From NCBI RefSeq assembly GCF_001824475.1, contig NZ_MHXN01000032.1, forward strand, positions 62,001 to 126,000: a stretch of 64,000 nt of DNA, read 5' to 3'. The position numbers and the translations under genes were made by a program. Positions 17,285 through 30,652 of the stretch are shown here, in pieces (the first letter of the stretch is position 1; each line of letters begins with the position of its first letter). The notes under the pieces were generated by a model. It was not told where the DNA came from. It did not search any database and saw only the letters and a list, made by a program, of their open reading frames with translations. This stretch comes from Phenylobacterium sp. RIFCSPHIGHO2_01_FULL_69_31. Its GTDB lineage: Bacteria > Pseudomonadota > Alphaproteobacteria > Caulobacterales > Caulobacteraceae.

Positions 17285-17971
17285 CTAAGGTTCCAGCTCG
17301 ACGACGCCGTCCGGCGTGCCGACAAGTGCGCGATCGGCGAGGTCGAGGAACAGCCCGTGGTCCACGACGCCAGTGACGCTCTTCAGCGCCGCCGCCAGGG
17401 CCGCCGGTTCCTCGATCCGACCGCAGTGAGCGTCATAGATAAGGTTTCCGCCGTCGGTTCTTACAGGCTCGCCGTCCTTTCGGCGAAGCACCGGCGCGAT
17501 GCCGATCTCGCATTCCGAGAGGGCGTCGCAGATCCTGAGCGCCGTCGTCTTGTGGCCGAACGCCACCACCTCGATCGGAAGCGGGAATTTTCCGAGGGTC
17601 TTCACGGTCTTGGCCGCGTCGGCGATGACCACGCAGGACTTCGAGGCCTCCCAGACCAGCTTCTCGCGCAGCAGGGCCGCGCCGCCGCCCTTGATCAGCG
17701 ACAGGCCGGGGCCGATCTCGTCGGCGCCGTCCACGGTGAGGTCGATGGTCCGCGTCTCGCCCAGCTCGCCCAGCCGGACGCCGAGGCTGGCCGCCAGGTC
17801 CGCGGTGGCCTGCGAGGTCGGCACGCCGACGATGTCGAGTCCCCGGGCGGCCAGGGCGCGGACGAACCAGGCCGCCGTCGAGCCGGTGCCCAGGCCGACG
17901 ACCATGCCGCTCTCCACCAGGGCCGCGGCAGCCTCGCCGGCGGCCCGCTTCTGGGCGTCGGCGTCGTTCAT
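17285..17971 (-). CDS. rpiA: Ribose-5-phosphate isomerase A
   Basis: This 228-residue enzyme interconverts ribose-5-phosphate and ribulose-5-phosphate in the pentose phosphate pathway. Conserved blocks are [12 protein letters not shown] (phosphate binding), [23 protein letters not shown] (catalytic Asp residues) and [15 protein letters not shown] (Lys/Glu). Its ATG overlaps the glmU stop in an ATGA arrangement, a sign of translational coupling. The correct start is well inside a much longer open frame that is antisense-like in glmU. Confidence 0.96.
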   Translation of the reverse strand: MNDADAQKRAAGEAAAALVESGMVVGLGTGSTAAWFVRALAARGLDIVGVPTSQATADLAASLGVRLGELGETRTIDLTVDGADEIGPGLSLIKGGGAALLREKLVWEASKSCVVIADAAKTVKTLGKFPLPIEVVAFGHKTTALRICDALSECEIGIAPVLRRKDGEPVRTDGGNLIYDAHCGRIEEPAALAAALKSVTGVVDHGLFLDLADRALVGTPDGVVELEP

Positions 17972-19317
17972 TTCCGGGCCGCCTTCTTCTCCGCCATCTT
18001 CTTGCGGAACTTCGCCGCCCAGCCTTCCTTCTGCGCCTGCTTGCCCCGCCCGATGGCCAGGGCGTCGGGCTCCACGTCCTCGGTGATCACCGAGCCCGAG
18101 CCCGTGTAGGCGCCCGCCCCGATCCTGACCGGCGCCACCAGCGCCGAGTTCGAGCCGATGAACGCGCCTTCGCCTACGTGGGTGTCGTATTTGAAGAAGC
18201 CGTCGTAGTTGCAGAAGATCGTCCCGGCGCCGATGTTCGCGCCCGCGCCCACCGTGCCGTCGCCCAGGTAGCTGAGATGATTGGCCTTGGCGCCCTTGCC
18301 CACCGTCACCTTCTTGACCTCGACGAAGTTGCCGATGTGGGCGTCCTCGCCGATGTCGGCGCCCGGCCGCAGGCGGGCGTAGGGGCCGATCAGGGCGCCT
18401 TCGCGGACCACACAACCCTCCAGGTGGCTGAAGGCGCGGATGACCGCCGCCGTCTCGACCGTCACGCCCGGCGCGAAGACCACATAGGGCTCGATCGTGG
18501 CGCCTGCCGCGACCTGCGTGTCCCAGGCGAAGAACACCGTCTCCGGCGCGGTCATGGCCACGCCCTCGGCCAGAAAGTGCGCGCGCCGCCGCCTCTGGAA
18601 CTCGGCCTCGGCCTGCGAGAGCTGCATGGGCGTGTCGGCGCCCATGACGGCGGTCTCCGGCGCGGTGTGCGCGCGGACCAGCCGCTCTTCCCCCACCGCC
18701 TCGGCCACGATGCCCGTCAGGAAATACTCGCGCTTCGGGTTGTCGTCGGTCAGCCGCGAGAGCCAGCGGAACAGGTCGTCGCGGCCGGCCAGGTACATGC
18801 CGGCGTTGCACAGGCGGACCTGTTTCTCGGAATCGCTGGCCTCGCTGGGCTCGACGATGCGCATCACATGGCCGTCCGCGCCGCGGATCACCCGCCCATA
18901 GAGCAGCGGGTCGACCGGCTCGAACGCCAGCAAGGCCAGCGAGGCGCCGTTCTGGCGGAGGGTGAAGAGCGGTTCCAGGTCCTGGGCCTGCAGCAGCGGC
19001 GGGTCGGCGTTGACCACCAGCACGTCGCCGTCGAAATCGGCCAGCGCCGCCTCGGCGCAGAGCACCGCATGGCCGGTGCCCTTTGGCGGGTCCTGGACCA
19101 CCACGGCGGCCTCCCCAAGGCGCTTCACCACCAGGTCCCGGACCTGGGGGATCGTACCCACCACCACGTGGATGCGTTCGCAGCCCGCCGCCTGCACCGT
19201 GTCGATGATCCGGTCCAGCAAGGTGCGGCCGCCGACCTTGTGCAGCACCTTGGGCGTCCGTGACTTCATCCGCGTGCCGTGGCCGGCAGCCATGATCACG
19301 GCGGCTCTGGCGGTCAT
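17968..19317 (-). CDS. glmU: Bifunctional GlmU: GlcN-1-P acetyltransferase / GlcNAc-1-P uridylyltransferase
   Basis: This 449-residue cytoplasmic enzyme makes UDP-GlcNAc for peptidoglycan and lipopolysaccharide. The N-terminal pyrophosphorylase domain (about 1-225) has [10 protein letters not shown] and PKGTGHAVL. The C-terminal left-handed beta-helix (about 245-430) carries hexapeptide repeats with NFVEVKK and [12 protein letters not shown], where the acetyltransferase His and neighbours sit. The metal-binding block reads NADPPLL instead of the commoner GDVPLL, but keeps the Asp. The last residues are Lys-rich. It heads the run glmU-rpiA-gor. Confidence 0.97.
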   Translation of the reverse strand: MTARAAVIMAAGHGTRMKSRTPKVLHKVGGRTLLDRIIDTVQAAGCERIHVVVGTIPQVRDLVVKRLGEAAVVVQDPPKGTGHAVLCAEAALADFDGDVLVVNADPPLLQAQDLEPLFTLRQNGASLALLAFEPVDPLLYGRVIRGADGHVMRIVEPSEASDSEKQVRLCNAGMYLAGRDDLFRWLSRLTDDNPKREYFLTGIVAEAVGEERLVRAHTAPETAVMGADTPMQLSQAEAEFQRRRRAHFLAEGVAMTAPETVFFAWDTQVAAGATIEPYVVFAPGVTVETAAVIRAFSHLEGCVVREGALIGPYARLRPGADIGEDAHIGNFVEVKKVTVGKGAKANHLSYLGDGTVGAGANIGAGTIFCNYDGFFKYDTHVGEGAFIGSNSALVAPVRIGAGAYTGSGSVITEDVEPDALAIGRGKQAQKEGWAAKFRKKMAEKKAARK

Positions 19318-19428
19318 TCGGCGCTCCCAAGGCAGTCATCGAGTCTTCGTTCGCCCCCCCGCTTAGCAAGCCTTGTGGCGGCGCGCGACCGCGGGCTAGC
19401 CTCCGCCCCGTCCTGTCAGGGAGTCTCC

Positions 19429-21687
19429 ATGAAAATCGGCCCGCGTCTCGCCACCCTCCTGGCCGCCTCCGCGCTCGTCGCGCTCGCCCCGGCCGCGGCG
19501 CAATCGGCCGATGCGGCGTTGGAGGCCAGGTTCGACGGCCTGATCGACAACGCCGAGATGGGCGGCTGGCTCAAGACCATGTCGGCCGAGCCGATCCACG
19601 TGGGCTCGGCGCACAACAAGAAGAACGCCGAGATGACCTTGGCCCAGTTCAAGGCTTGGGGCTGGGACGCCCGGATCGAGACGGCCTGGGTGCTGTATCC
19701 GACGCCCAAGGAGGTGCTGCTCGAGCTGACCGCCGGCGCGGGCGCGCCCTTCAAGGCCACCCTGACCGAGGCGCCGATCCCTGGGGACGAGAGCTCGAGC
19801 CGCACCAAGGACCAGCTCCCGGCCTATGTGGCCTTCCAGGGCGACGGCGACGTCACTGCCCCGCTGGTCTACGTGAACTACGGCATGCCGGCCGACTACG
19901 AGGCGCTGCAGCGGCTCGGCGTCTCGGTGAAGGGCAAGATCGTCATCGCCCGCTACGGCCAGGGCTGGCGCGGGCTGAAGCCCAAGCTGGCGCAGGAGCA
20001 CGGCGCGGTCGGCGCAATCATCTATTCCGACCCGCGCGACGACGGCTATTCGGCGGACGACGTCTATCCCAAGGGCGCGGCGCGGCCGGCCAACGGCGTC
20101 CAGCGCGGCTCGGTCGCGGACATGACCCTTTTTCCGGGCGATCCCACGACGCCGGGCTACGGCTCGACCAAGGACGCCAAGCGCGTTCCCAGAGAACAGG
20201 CCGAGACGATCCTGAAGATCCCGACCCTGCCGCTGTCCTACGGCGACGCGCAGATGCTGCTGAAGGCGCTGGACGGGCCGGTCGCGCCGCCGAGCTTCCG
20301 CGGCGGCCTGCCCCTCACCTACCACGTGGGCGGCGGCGAGACGGCCAAGGTCCGGCTGAAGGTCGCCTCCGACTGGAGCCTGAAGCCGGCCTACAACGTG
20401 ATCGCCACCCTCAAGGGCCGCCAAAGGCCGGACGAATGGATCGTCCGAGGCAACCACCGTGACGGCTGGGTGTTCGGCGCCACCGACCCGCTTTCGGGCC
20501 ACGTGGCCATGATGGGCGAGGCCAAGGCGCTGGGCGCCCTGGCAAAGGCCGGCTGGAAGCCGAAACGGACCATCGTCTACGCCAGCTGGGACGCCGAGGA
20601 GCCGATGCTGCTGGGATCCACAGAATGGGCCGAGACCCACGCCGCCGAGTTGAAGAGGAAGGCGCTCGTCTACATCAACTCGGACAGCAACAGCCGCGGC
20701 TTCCTGGACGTGGGCGGCAGCCACTCGCTGCAGCACTTCGTGAACCAGGTGGCGGCCGACGTGAAGGACCCGCAGACCGGCGTCAGCGTGGGCGAACGGG
20801 CCCGCGCCGGCCTCGCCGTCCAGGGCGAGGCGCCCGGCGCCACTCCGCGGGCCGTGGCCCTGGCCAAGATCGCGGCCGATCCCGCCCGGGACCTGCCCCT
20901 GGATCCGTTGGGCTCGGGCTCGGACTACTCCACCTTCCTGCAGAACCTGGGCATCGCCTCGCTGAACGTGGGCTTCGGCGGTGAAGGCGACTCGGGCGGC
21001 GTCTACCACTCGGCCTACGACACCTACGAGCACCACAGCCGGTTCGTGGACCCGGGCCACGCCTATGCCGGCGCCCTGGCCAAGGTGGCCGGCCGCATGG
21101 TGCTGCGGATGGCCGACGCCGAGACGACGGTGCAGCGCTACGGCGACTTCGCCGGGACCGTCGCGGGCTACCTCGACGAGGTGAAGCGCCTGGCCGACAC
21201 GACGCGCGACCAGGCCGCCGCCCGCAGCCGCCTGCTCGCCTCGGGCGCCTACAAGCTCGCCGACGACCCGACGATTCCGCGCGGCGACCCAGCGACCCTG
21301 CCGGCCTCGCCAGCGCTGGATTTCACGCCGATGGACGCCGCCCTGGCCCGCCTGAAGGCCAGCGCCGCGACGTTCGACGGCGCCCTGGCCGCGAAGGGCT
21401 CCGGCCTGTCCGCTGCGCAGAAGACGAAGCTGGGCGCCGCGCTCCTGCCGCTGGAACAGCGGCTGCTGCGGGAGCAGGGCCTACCGTTCCGGCCGTACTA
21501 CAAGAACATGATCTACGCCCCCGGCCGCTTCACCGGCTACGGAGCCAAGACCCTGCCTGGCATCCGCGAGGCCATCGAGGAGCGGCGCTTCGAGGACGCG
21601 ACCCGCTACATCGGCCTCACCGCCGAGGCGCTGAGCGACTACGCCGCCGGGCTCGAGGCGGCGACGGCGGTGATCAATGGGGGCTGA
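19429..21687 (+). CDS. Exported M28-family peptidase (glutamate carboxypeptidase II / PSMA-like)
   Basis: This 752-residue protein has a signal peptide (about residues 1-25, ending AQSA). Its layout matches M28B proteins: catalytic domain interrupted by a protease-associated domain (about 115-250, GKIVIARYG...GAVGAIIYSDP), zinc ligands in GNHRDGWVFG (about 340-349), the catalytic Glu pair in ASWDAEEPMLLGSTEWAE (about 388-405), YHSAYDTYEHH (zinc His), and a C-terminal transferrin-receptor-like dimerisation region. It probably trims peptides in the periplasm or outside the cell. The ATG follows TCAGGGAG. Its end overlaps the next gene by 11 bases. Confidence 0.93.
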   Translation: MKIGPRLATLLAASALVALAPAAAQSADAALEARFDGLIDNAEMGGWLKTMSAEPIHVGSAHNKKNAEMTLAQFKAWGWDARIETAWVLYPTPKEVLLELTAGAGAPFKATLTEAPIPGDESSSRTKDQLPAYVAFQGDGDVTAPLVYVNYGMPADYEALQRLGVSVKGKIVIARYGQGWRGLKPKLAQEHGAVGAIIYSDPRDDGYSADDVYPKGAARPANGVQRGSVADMTLFPGDPTTPGYGSTKDAKRVPREQAETILKIPTLPLSYGDAQMLLKALDGPVAPPSFRGGLPLTYHVGGGETAKVRLKVASDWSLKPAYNVIATLKGRQRPDEWIVRGNHRDGWVFGATDPLSGHVAMMGEAKALGALAKAGWKPKRTIVYASWDAEEPMLLGSTEWAETHAAELKRKALVYINSDSNSRGFLDVGGSHSLQHFVNQVAADVKDPQTGVSVGERARAGLAVQGEAPGATPRAVALAKIAADPARDLPLDPLGSGSDYSTFLQNLGIASLNVGFGGEGDSGGVYHSAYDTYEHHSRFVDPGHAYAGALAKVAGRMVLRMADAETTVQRYGDFAGTVAGYLDEVKRLADTTRDQAAARSRLLASGAYKLADDPTIPRGDPATLPASPALDFTPMDAALARLKASAATFDGALAAKGSGLSAAQKTKLGAALLPLEQRLLREQGLPFRPYYKNMIYAPGRFTGYGAKTLPGIREAIEERRFEDATRYIGLTAEALSDYAAGLEAATAVINGG

Positions 21688-22387
21688 CATCCTGCGCGGC
21701 GCGGTGGTCGCCTTCGACCTCGACGGCACCCTGGTGGATACGGCGCCCGACCTGATCGGCACGCTGAACGTCCTCCTGGGGGACGAGGGCCTGCCCGCCC
21801 TGCCCCTGGACGAGGCGCGCCCGTTCATCGGCCGCGGCGCCCGGTGGCTGATCGAGCGGGGCTTCGAGGCGGCGGGCCAGCATCTGCACCCCGCCCGCGT
21901 GCAGCCCTTGTTCGACCGCTTCATCGCCCACTACCTGGACCACATCGCCGACGAGAGCCGGCCGTTCCCCGGGTGCGAGGCCGCCCTCGACGCGCTGCGG
22001 GCCGCAGGCGCCAAGCTGTGCGTCTGCACCAACAAGCGCACGGACCTGTCGGTGGCGCTGCTGGAGACACTGGGCCTCGCCAGCCGCTTCGAGGCGGTGA
22101 TCGGGGCCGACGCCGCCCCCGCGATCAAGCCCGATCCGCGCCACCTGCAGGCCGCGGTCGACGCCGTAGGCGGGGACATGACCCGCGCCATCATGGTCGG
22201 CGACGCCTTCACCGACGCCGGTGCCGCCCGCGCGGCCAAGGCCGGCCTGATCCTGGTCAGCTTCGGCTACACCGAGGTCCCGGCGGCCGACCTCGACCCG
22301 GACATCCTTATCCACAGCTTCGACGAACTGCCCGACGCCTGCGTGCGGCTGTTGGGCGCTTGCGGCGCGCAAGCCGGTCGGTTATAG
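21677..22387 (+). CDS. gph: Phosphoglycolate phosphatase (HAD superfamily)
   Basis: This 236-residue HAD hydrolase has motif I FDLDGTLVDTAPD (nucleophile Asp), motif II CVCTNKR (Thr), motif III Lys in IKPDP, and motif IV MVGDAFTDAGAARAA. An alpha-helical cap lies between motifs I and II. In proteobacteria such enzymes dephosphorylate 2-phosphoglycolate from DNA repair or oxygenation reactions; other small phosphate esters are possible. It overlaps the upstream peptidase gene by 11 bases, so translation is probably coupled, although the functions look unrelated. Confidence 0.9.
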   Translation: MGADILRGAVVAFDLDGTLVDTAPDLIGTLNVLLGDEGLPALPLDEARPFIGRGARWLIERGFEAAGQHLHPARVQPLFDRFIAHYLDHIADESRPFPGCEAALDALRAAGAKLCVCTNKRTDLSVALLETLGLASRFEAVIGADAAPAIKPDPRHLQAAVDAVGGDMTRAIMVGDAFTDAGAARAAKAGLILVSFGYTEVPAADLDPDILIHSFDELPDACVRLLGACGAQAGRL

Positions 22388-22405
22388 CCCCCGCCTTCCT
22401 GCGGC

Positions 22406-22480
22406 GGATGCGTAGCTCAGCGGGAGAGCACCTCGTTCACACCGAGGGGGTCACAGGTTCAATCCCTGTCGCATCCACCA
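22406..22480 (+). tRNA. tRNA-Val (CAC)
   Basis: The 75-base gene folds fully: acceptor GGATGCG/CGCATCC, D stem GCTC/GAGC, anticodon stem CCTCG/CGAGG with loop TTCACAC (anticodon CAC, reads GUG), T arm ACAGG-TTCAATC-CCTGT and an encoded 3' CCA. It lies 18 bases after gph. tRNA 3' ends are common integration sites, and a metal-resistance block follows, but I found no second copy of the 3' end further downstream. Confidence 0.97.
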
Positions 22481-22738
22481 TTTTCTTCCCGACATTCCAT
22501 GGGCTTCTATCCTCGCCTGGCCTTTGCGGCCCGGGAAGCGAGGCAACAGGCGGCTGCCCGCCAGGCTCGAAGGGTCGAACGTCGCGCCCCCCTCGACGCG
22601 ATGAGGCGATCACGGCGGCGATCCGCGTCAGATGTTGAATTGTCCCCCGCCGCCCCGTAGCTTTCAGGAGCCCGGGATGAAGCGGTGTCCCGGTCAGGCT
22701 GAGGCCCAACCACCGCGCACCTCCGCTTGGAGACGCGA
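22481..22738. other. tRNA-chrA leader intergenic region
   Basis: About 260 bp without a convincing gene. A 53-codon plus-strand frame (22499-22660) is Arg/Ala-rich and has no good ribosome site. The chrA promoter probably lies here. No palindromic operator or phage attachment repeat was recognised. Confidence 0.5.
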
Positions 22739-22873
22739 ATGGGCCTGTTCCCCATATACCTCGGCCGACGGACGACCATGCTTGCGCTCGCTGATGCGGC
22801 GCTGGCCGACATCGTGATGACCTTGGACGACGCCATCGCGGCGAAGCTGCGTCGCGCAGAGGTCTGCTCGTGA
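22739..22873 (+). CDS. Possible 44-residue leader protein coupled to chrA
   Basis: A short frame starts at ATG with GGAG six bases upstream and runs 44 codons. Its TGA stop overlaps the chrA GTG start (GTGA), the arrangement expected for translational coupling. The product begins MGLFPIYLGRRTTML and continues with an Ala/Leu/Asp-rich, helix-like end (ALADIVMTLDDAIAAKLRR); one Cys lies next to the last residue. I recognise no family. It is not ChrB. It may be a leader that controls chrA translation or simply a chance frame. Confidence 0.38.
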   Translation: MGLFPIYLGRRTTMLALADAALADIVMTLDDAIAAKLRRAEVCS

Positions 22874-24243
22874 ACGCGGGCGGCAAGGTGTCGCTGGCCG
22901 AGGCGACCAGGACGTGGGCCCGCATCGCGGCGCTGAGTTTCGGCGGCCCCGCGGGCCAAATCGCGGTGATGCACCGCATCCTCGTGGAGGAGAAGCGGTG
23001 GCTGGGCGAGCGCCGGTTCCTGCACGCGCTGAACTACTGCATGCTCCTGCCTGGGCCCGAGGCCCAGCAGCTGGCCATCTACATCGGCTGGCTGATGAAC
23101 CGGACGCTGGGCGGCCTGATCGCCGGCGTGCTGTTCGTGCTGCCGGGCTTCGTCGCCATCATGGGCCTCAGCATCCTCTACGCGCTGTACGGCGACGTCG
23201 GTGCGGTGAGCGCCCTTTTCTTCGGTCTCAAGGCGGCGGTGCTGGTGGTGGTGGTCCAGGCCGTGATCCGGGTCGGGGGCCGGTCGCTGAAGAACCCGGT
23301 CATGATCGGCCTGGCCTCCGCGGCGTTCATCGGCATCTACGCCTTCGACCTCCCCTTCCCGGTCATTATCCTCGCGGCCGGGGTAATCGGCTTCTTCGGC
23401 GGGCGCGCCGGGGTGAAGGCGTTCCTCATCGGCGGCGGGCATGGCCCCAAGATGACGAACGAGGTGGCGGACGCCGATACGATCCTGGGTGAGGAGACAC
23501 CGGACCACGCCCGCCCGGACCTGGCGTGGGCGTTGAAGATCGGGGCCGTCCTGGCCCTCCTCTGGGCGATTCCCGTGCTCGGCCTCGGCTTCGCGCTCGG
23601 CTGGGACGACGTCTTCGCCGAGATCGCGGTCTTCTTCTCGAAGATGGCGGTGGTGACGTTCGGCGGCGCGTACGCTGTGCTGGCCTATGTCGCCCAGGAG
23701 GCCGTGCAGACCTACGGCTGGCTGAGGCCGGGCGAGATGCTGGACGGTCTCGGCATGGCGGAGACGACCCCCGGCCCGCTGATCATCGTCACCCAGTTCG
23801 TGGGCTTCATGGGCGCCTATCGCGGCGCGAGCGGCATGAGCCCTCTGACGGCCGGCGTGCTGGGCGGCGTCCTGACCACCTGGGTGACCTTCGTCCCCTG
23901 CTTTCTCTGGATCTTCCTGGGCGCGCCGTTCGTGGAAGCCCTGCGCGGGGCGCGGGCGCTGAATGCGGCCCTGGCGGCCATCACGGCGGCAGTGGTGGGC
24001 GTGATCCTGAACCTGGCGATCTGGTTCGGGCTGCACGTGCTCTTCGCCGAGGTTCGGGAGGTGGCGGCCGGCCCGCTGTCGCTAGACCTGCCGGTGCCCG
24101 CCTCGGTGAACCTGCCCAGCCTGCTGCTGGCCGCCGCCGCGGCCATCGCCGCCTTCCGCTTCAAGGTGGGCGTGATTCCGCTGCTGCTCGGCTGCGCGGC
24201 GGCCGGCGTGGGCCTCTACCTGACCGGCGTCGTACAGGGGTAG
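22870..24243 (+). CDS. chrA: Chromate transporter ChrA
   Basis: This 457-residue inner-membrane protein is the long two-domain CHR type. Each half has the family pattern: FGGPAGQIAVMHR with RRFLHALNYCMLLPGPEAQQLA in the first, and TFGGAYAVLAYVAQEAV with GLGMAETTPGPLIIVTQFVGF in the second. ChrA proteins expel chromate using the proton-motive force. It starts at GTG with AGAGG upstream, overlapping the stop of a short frame. No chrB regulator is adjacent, so regulation is unknown. It converges on czcA, consistent with a metal-resistance block. Confidence 0.95.
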   Translation: MNAGGKVSLAEATRTWARIAALSFGGPAGQIAVMHRILVEEKRWLGERRFLHALNYCMLLPGPEAQQLAIYIGWLMNRTLGGLIAGVLFVLPGFVAIMGLSILYALYGDVGAVSALFFGLKAAVLVVVVQAVIRVGGRSLKNPVMIGLASAAFIGIYAFDLPFPVIILAAGVIGFFGGRAGVKAFLIGGGHGPKMTNEVADADTILGEETPDHARPDLAWALKIGAVLALLWAIPVLGLGFALGWDDVFAEIAVFFSKMAVVTFGGAYAVLAYVAQEAVQTYGWLRPGEMLDGLGMAETTPGPLIIVTQFVGFMGAYRGASGMSPLTAGVLGGVLTTWVTFVPCFLWIFLGAPFVEALRGARALNAALAAITAAVVGVILNLAIWFGLHVLFAEVREVAAGPLSLDLPVPASVNLPSLLLAAAAAIAAFRFKVGVIPLLLGCAAAGVGLYLTGVVQG

Positions 24244-24305
24244 CGCACGCCTGCCACCGGAAGACCTCTTCGACGCCCGGCCGACCGCCACCCGACCACG
24301 GGCGA

Positions 24306-28761
<4,456 letters not shown>

Positions 28762-28762
<1 letters not shown>

Positions 28763-30069
28763 CAGCGACGCTCCGCATTGAGGTTCGAGGAAGCGAGCGC
28801 CGCATGGCGCCCGGTCAGGCGGTCGAGCGCCGCCTGATCCAGATGGAATTGCCGCAGGACCGCCACGCGGCGGGCCCGCGCATCGGCCAGCGCACGCTCG
28901 GCATCGGCCACGTTCATGTATTGAAAGCCGCCCCGGTTGAAGCCGTCGCGCACCTGTTCGACAGCCCGGATAGCGACCGGAATGACCTCGGCGCGCAGCC
29001 GCTCCGACTCGGTGGCCGAGGCCGCCATCCTCGCCATGAGCCGGGCGATCTCGCGCTCGCGAAGCACGCGCTCGGCCGTGATGTCGGCCTCCGCGGCGCT
29101 TCGTTCTGAGATGGCCCGGTCGATCGCGCCCTTGTTGTTGTCGTGGAGCCGCAACGGCAGGGTCCCGCCCACGACGAGCGCCACGTCGTTGCCGTCGCCG
29201 AAGTACCGGAAGCCGGCCCGGAGCGTGGGATCCGTCACCGCGCGGGACTGCTCTAGCCGCACATTGGACGTGGCCACGTCGCGCTCGGCCTCCAGCAGCG
29301 CAAGGTCGGCGACCGCGACCGCCCGGTCGCCAGACGGCGGGACGGCGCCGAAGAACGTCTCGAGGTTCAGGGCGAAATCCGCGGCGCCGCCCCAGTACCG
29401 CGCGACGACGTCACGCGCGTTTCGGGCCGCGGCGCGCGCCTGGTCGCGCTCGATCTCGGCCTGGGCCGTGGCGGCCTCGGCGCGGGAGCCTGCAAACAGC
29501 GGATCGCGGGCGGCGCGCACACGCCGGTCGACGTCAGTCTGTGCGGATTGCGCCGCGACGAGCCGGGCCTCGGCGATCAGCAGATCCGCCTCGGCGGACA
29601 GCGCCTCGGCATAGGCGACCTGGACGTCGCGCAGGAGGTCGAGGCGGCGAACGTCGCGGCGGCGGCGGGTCACCTCGGCGCCGGCGCGGGCGAGCCCGAT
29701 CCGCGCTTCCCGCTTACCGCCGCGCTCCAGCGTCTGCTGGTAGCTCAGCGTCGCCTCGGTGCGATCCAGCACGGAGTACGTGCCGCTGCCCGCGAGATCC
29801 TCCAGTTCGAAGCCAAGGGAGGGGTTCGGCTTGACCCCCGCCTGGCGGACGCTCGCCTGGGCCGCGCCGAGGCGCGCGTCCCAGCCCGTCGCCGCGGGAT
29901 CGGCCGCGCTGGCCCGCGCCAGGGCCTCGCCGAGGTCGAGGATCGGAGGGGCCGCGACGGCCGAGGACTGCGCGAGCGCGGCCGAGGGGCCCGTCACGGT
30001 GAGAAGCAGGCCGGCGATCAACGCCAACCCTGGCCGCGCCGATGCGCGACCGCGGTATCGAAGGTGCAT
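28762..30069 (-). CDS. czcC: CzcC-type outer-membrane efflux channel
   Basis: This 435-residue TolC-family protein forms the outer-membrane tunnel of the metal pump. There is a signal peptide (about residues 1-34, ending ALAQ) and two copies of the long coiled-coil helical/strand repeat, the first with QASVRQAGVKPNPSL and the second with RDVATSNVRLEQSRAV and TDPTLRAGFRYFG. The length is typical of CzcC. It lies 50 bp after the His-rich gene and overlaps czcB by one base, so all four are probably co-transcribed. Confidence 0.93.
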
Positions 30070-30119
30070 GGTCTCTCTCGAAGCTGCGAATCAGACGCGC
30101 GGCCTGATCGCCGCGCCAG

Positions 30120-30545
30120 TCAGGCTCGTTCGCTGAGAGTCTTGGGGGGCCGTTCGAGGCCGAAGATCCGGGACTGCGGCGAGCCCGCATCGGCAGGTAT
30201 GAAGAGGGCTTCGGAGCGCGCCCGGGCAACCTCGACGACGAGCGGCGAAGTCAGGGCGGCGACCTGGGGGCCTTCCGAATGGTGGTGATGAGGGCCTGGC
30301 CCTTGGTCTTCATCGTCCGCGTCCGCGGAGCCGGTCGCGCTGGCCTGACCGTGCTCATGACTATGGTCGTGATCATGGTCAGCCGCGGCCAACTCCAGCA
30401 GGGGAGAAACATGGTCGATGGCCAGGGCGTGCTGAACGCCGTTGATCACCGCCTGCGCGCGTTCCACGACCACAAGCCCGCTCAGGATCATCAGCATGAT
30501 GACCAGCGCGTGCCGCACGGACCTGAGGCGCAAGGATGCGAGCAT
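30120..30545 (-). CDS. His/Asp-rich periplasmic metal-binding protein
   Basis: This 141-residue protein is easy to miss because it lies inside a 514-codon open frame antisense to the SLC13 gene. The chosen ATG gives a signal-like hydrophobic segment (about residues 11-28), then HDHDHSHEH at 57-65 and HHHH at 86-89 within an acidic linker. Such His clusters bind Zn, Co, Ni or Cd. It resembles the small CzcI/CnrX-type accessory proteins that precede czcC in other resistance operons, though I cannot assign it to one family. Its position directly upstream of czcC supports a metal-sensing or buffering role. Confidence 0.75.
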   Translation of the reverse strand: MLASLRLRSVRHALVIMLMILSGLVVVERAQAVINGVQHALAIDHVSPLLELAAADHDHDHSHEHGQASATGSADADDEDQGPGPHHHHSEGPQVAALTSPLVVEVARARSEALFIPADAGSPQSRIFGLERPPKTLSERA

Positions 30546-30583
30546 GGAACTCCCGTCTTGCCGTCGTAGATCGCGCGACGGGG

Positions 30584-30605
30584 CGCCGCAAGAGCGTTTG
30601 CGGCG
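30584..30605. repeat. 8-bp inverted repeat between SLC13 and His-rich genes
   Basis: The arms CGCCGCAA and TTGCGGCG are exact, with a six-base loop. It lies 38 bp upstream of the His-rich gene start. It could be an operator for a metal-responsive repressor or a weak terminator for the SLC13 gene; there is no T tract. Confidence 0.4.
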
Positions 30606-30652
30606 ACTCCGGGCCTCGGCGCAGAGGGGTGCGCGATTCGGTCGGCCGAGCG

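Noticed and set aside
22499..22660. 53-codon plus-strand frame after tRNA-Val
   Set aside because: Arg/Ala-rich, no ribosome site and no resemblance to a known small protein; unlike the chrA leader frame it is not coupled to a downstream start.
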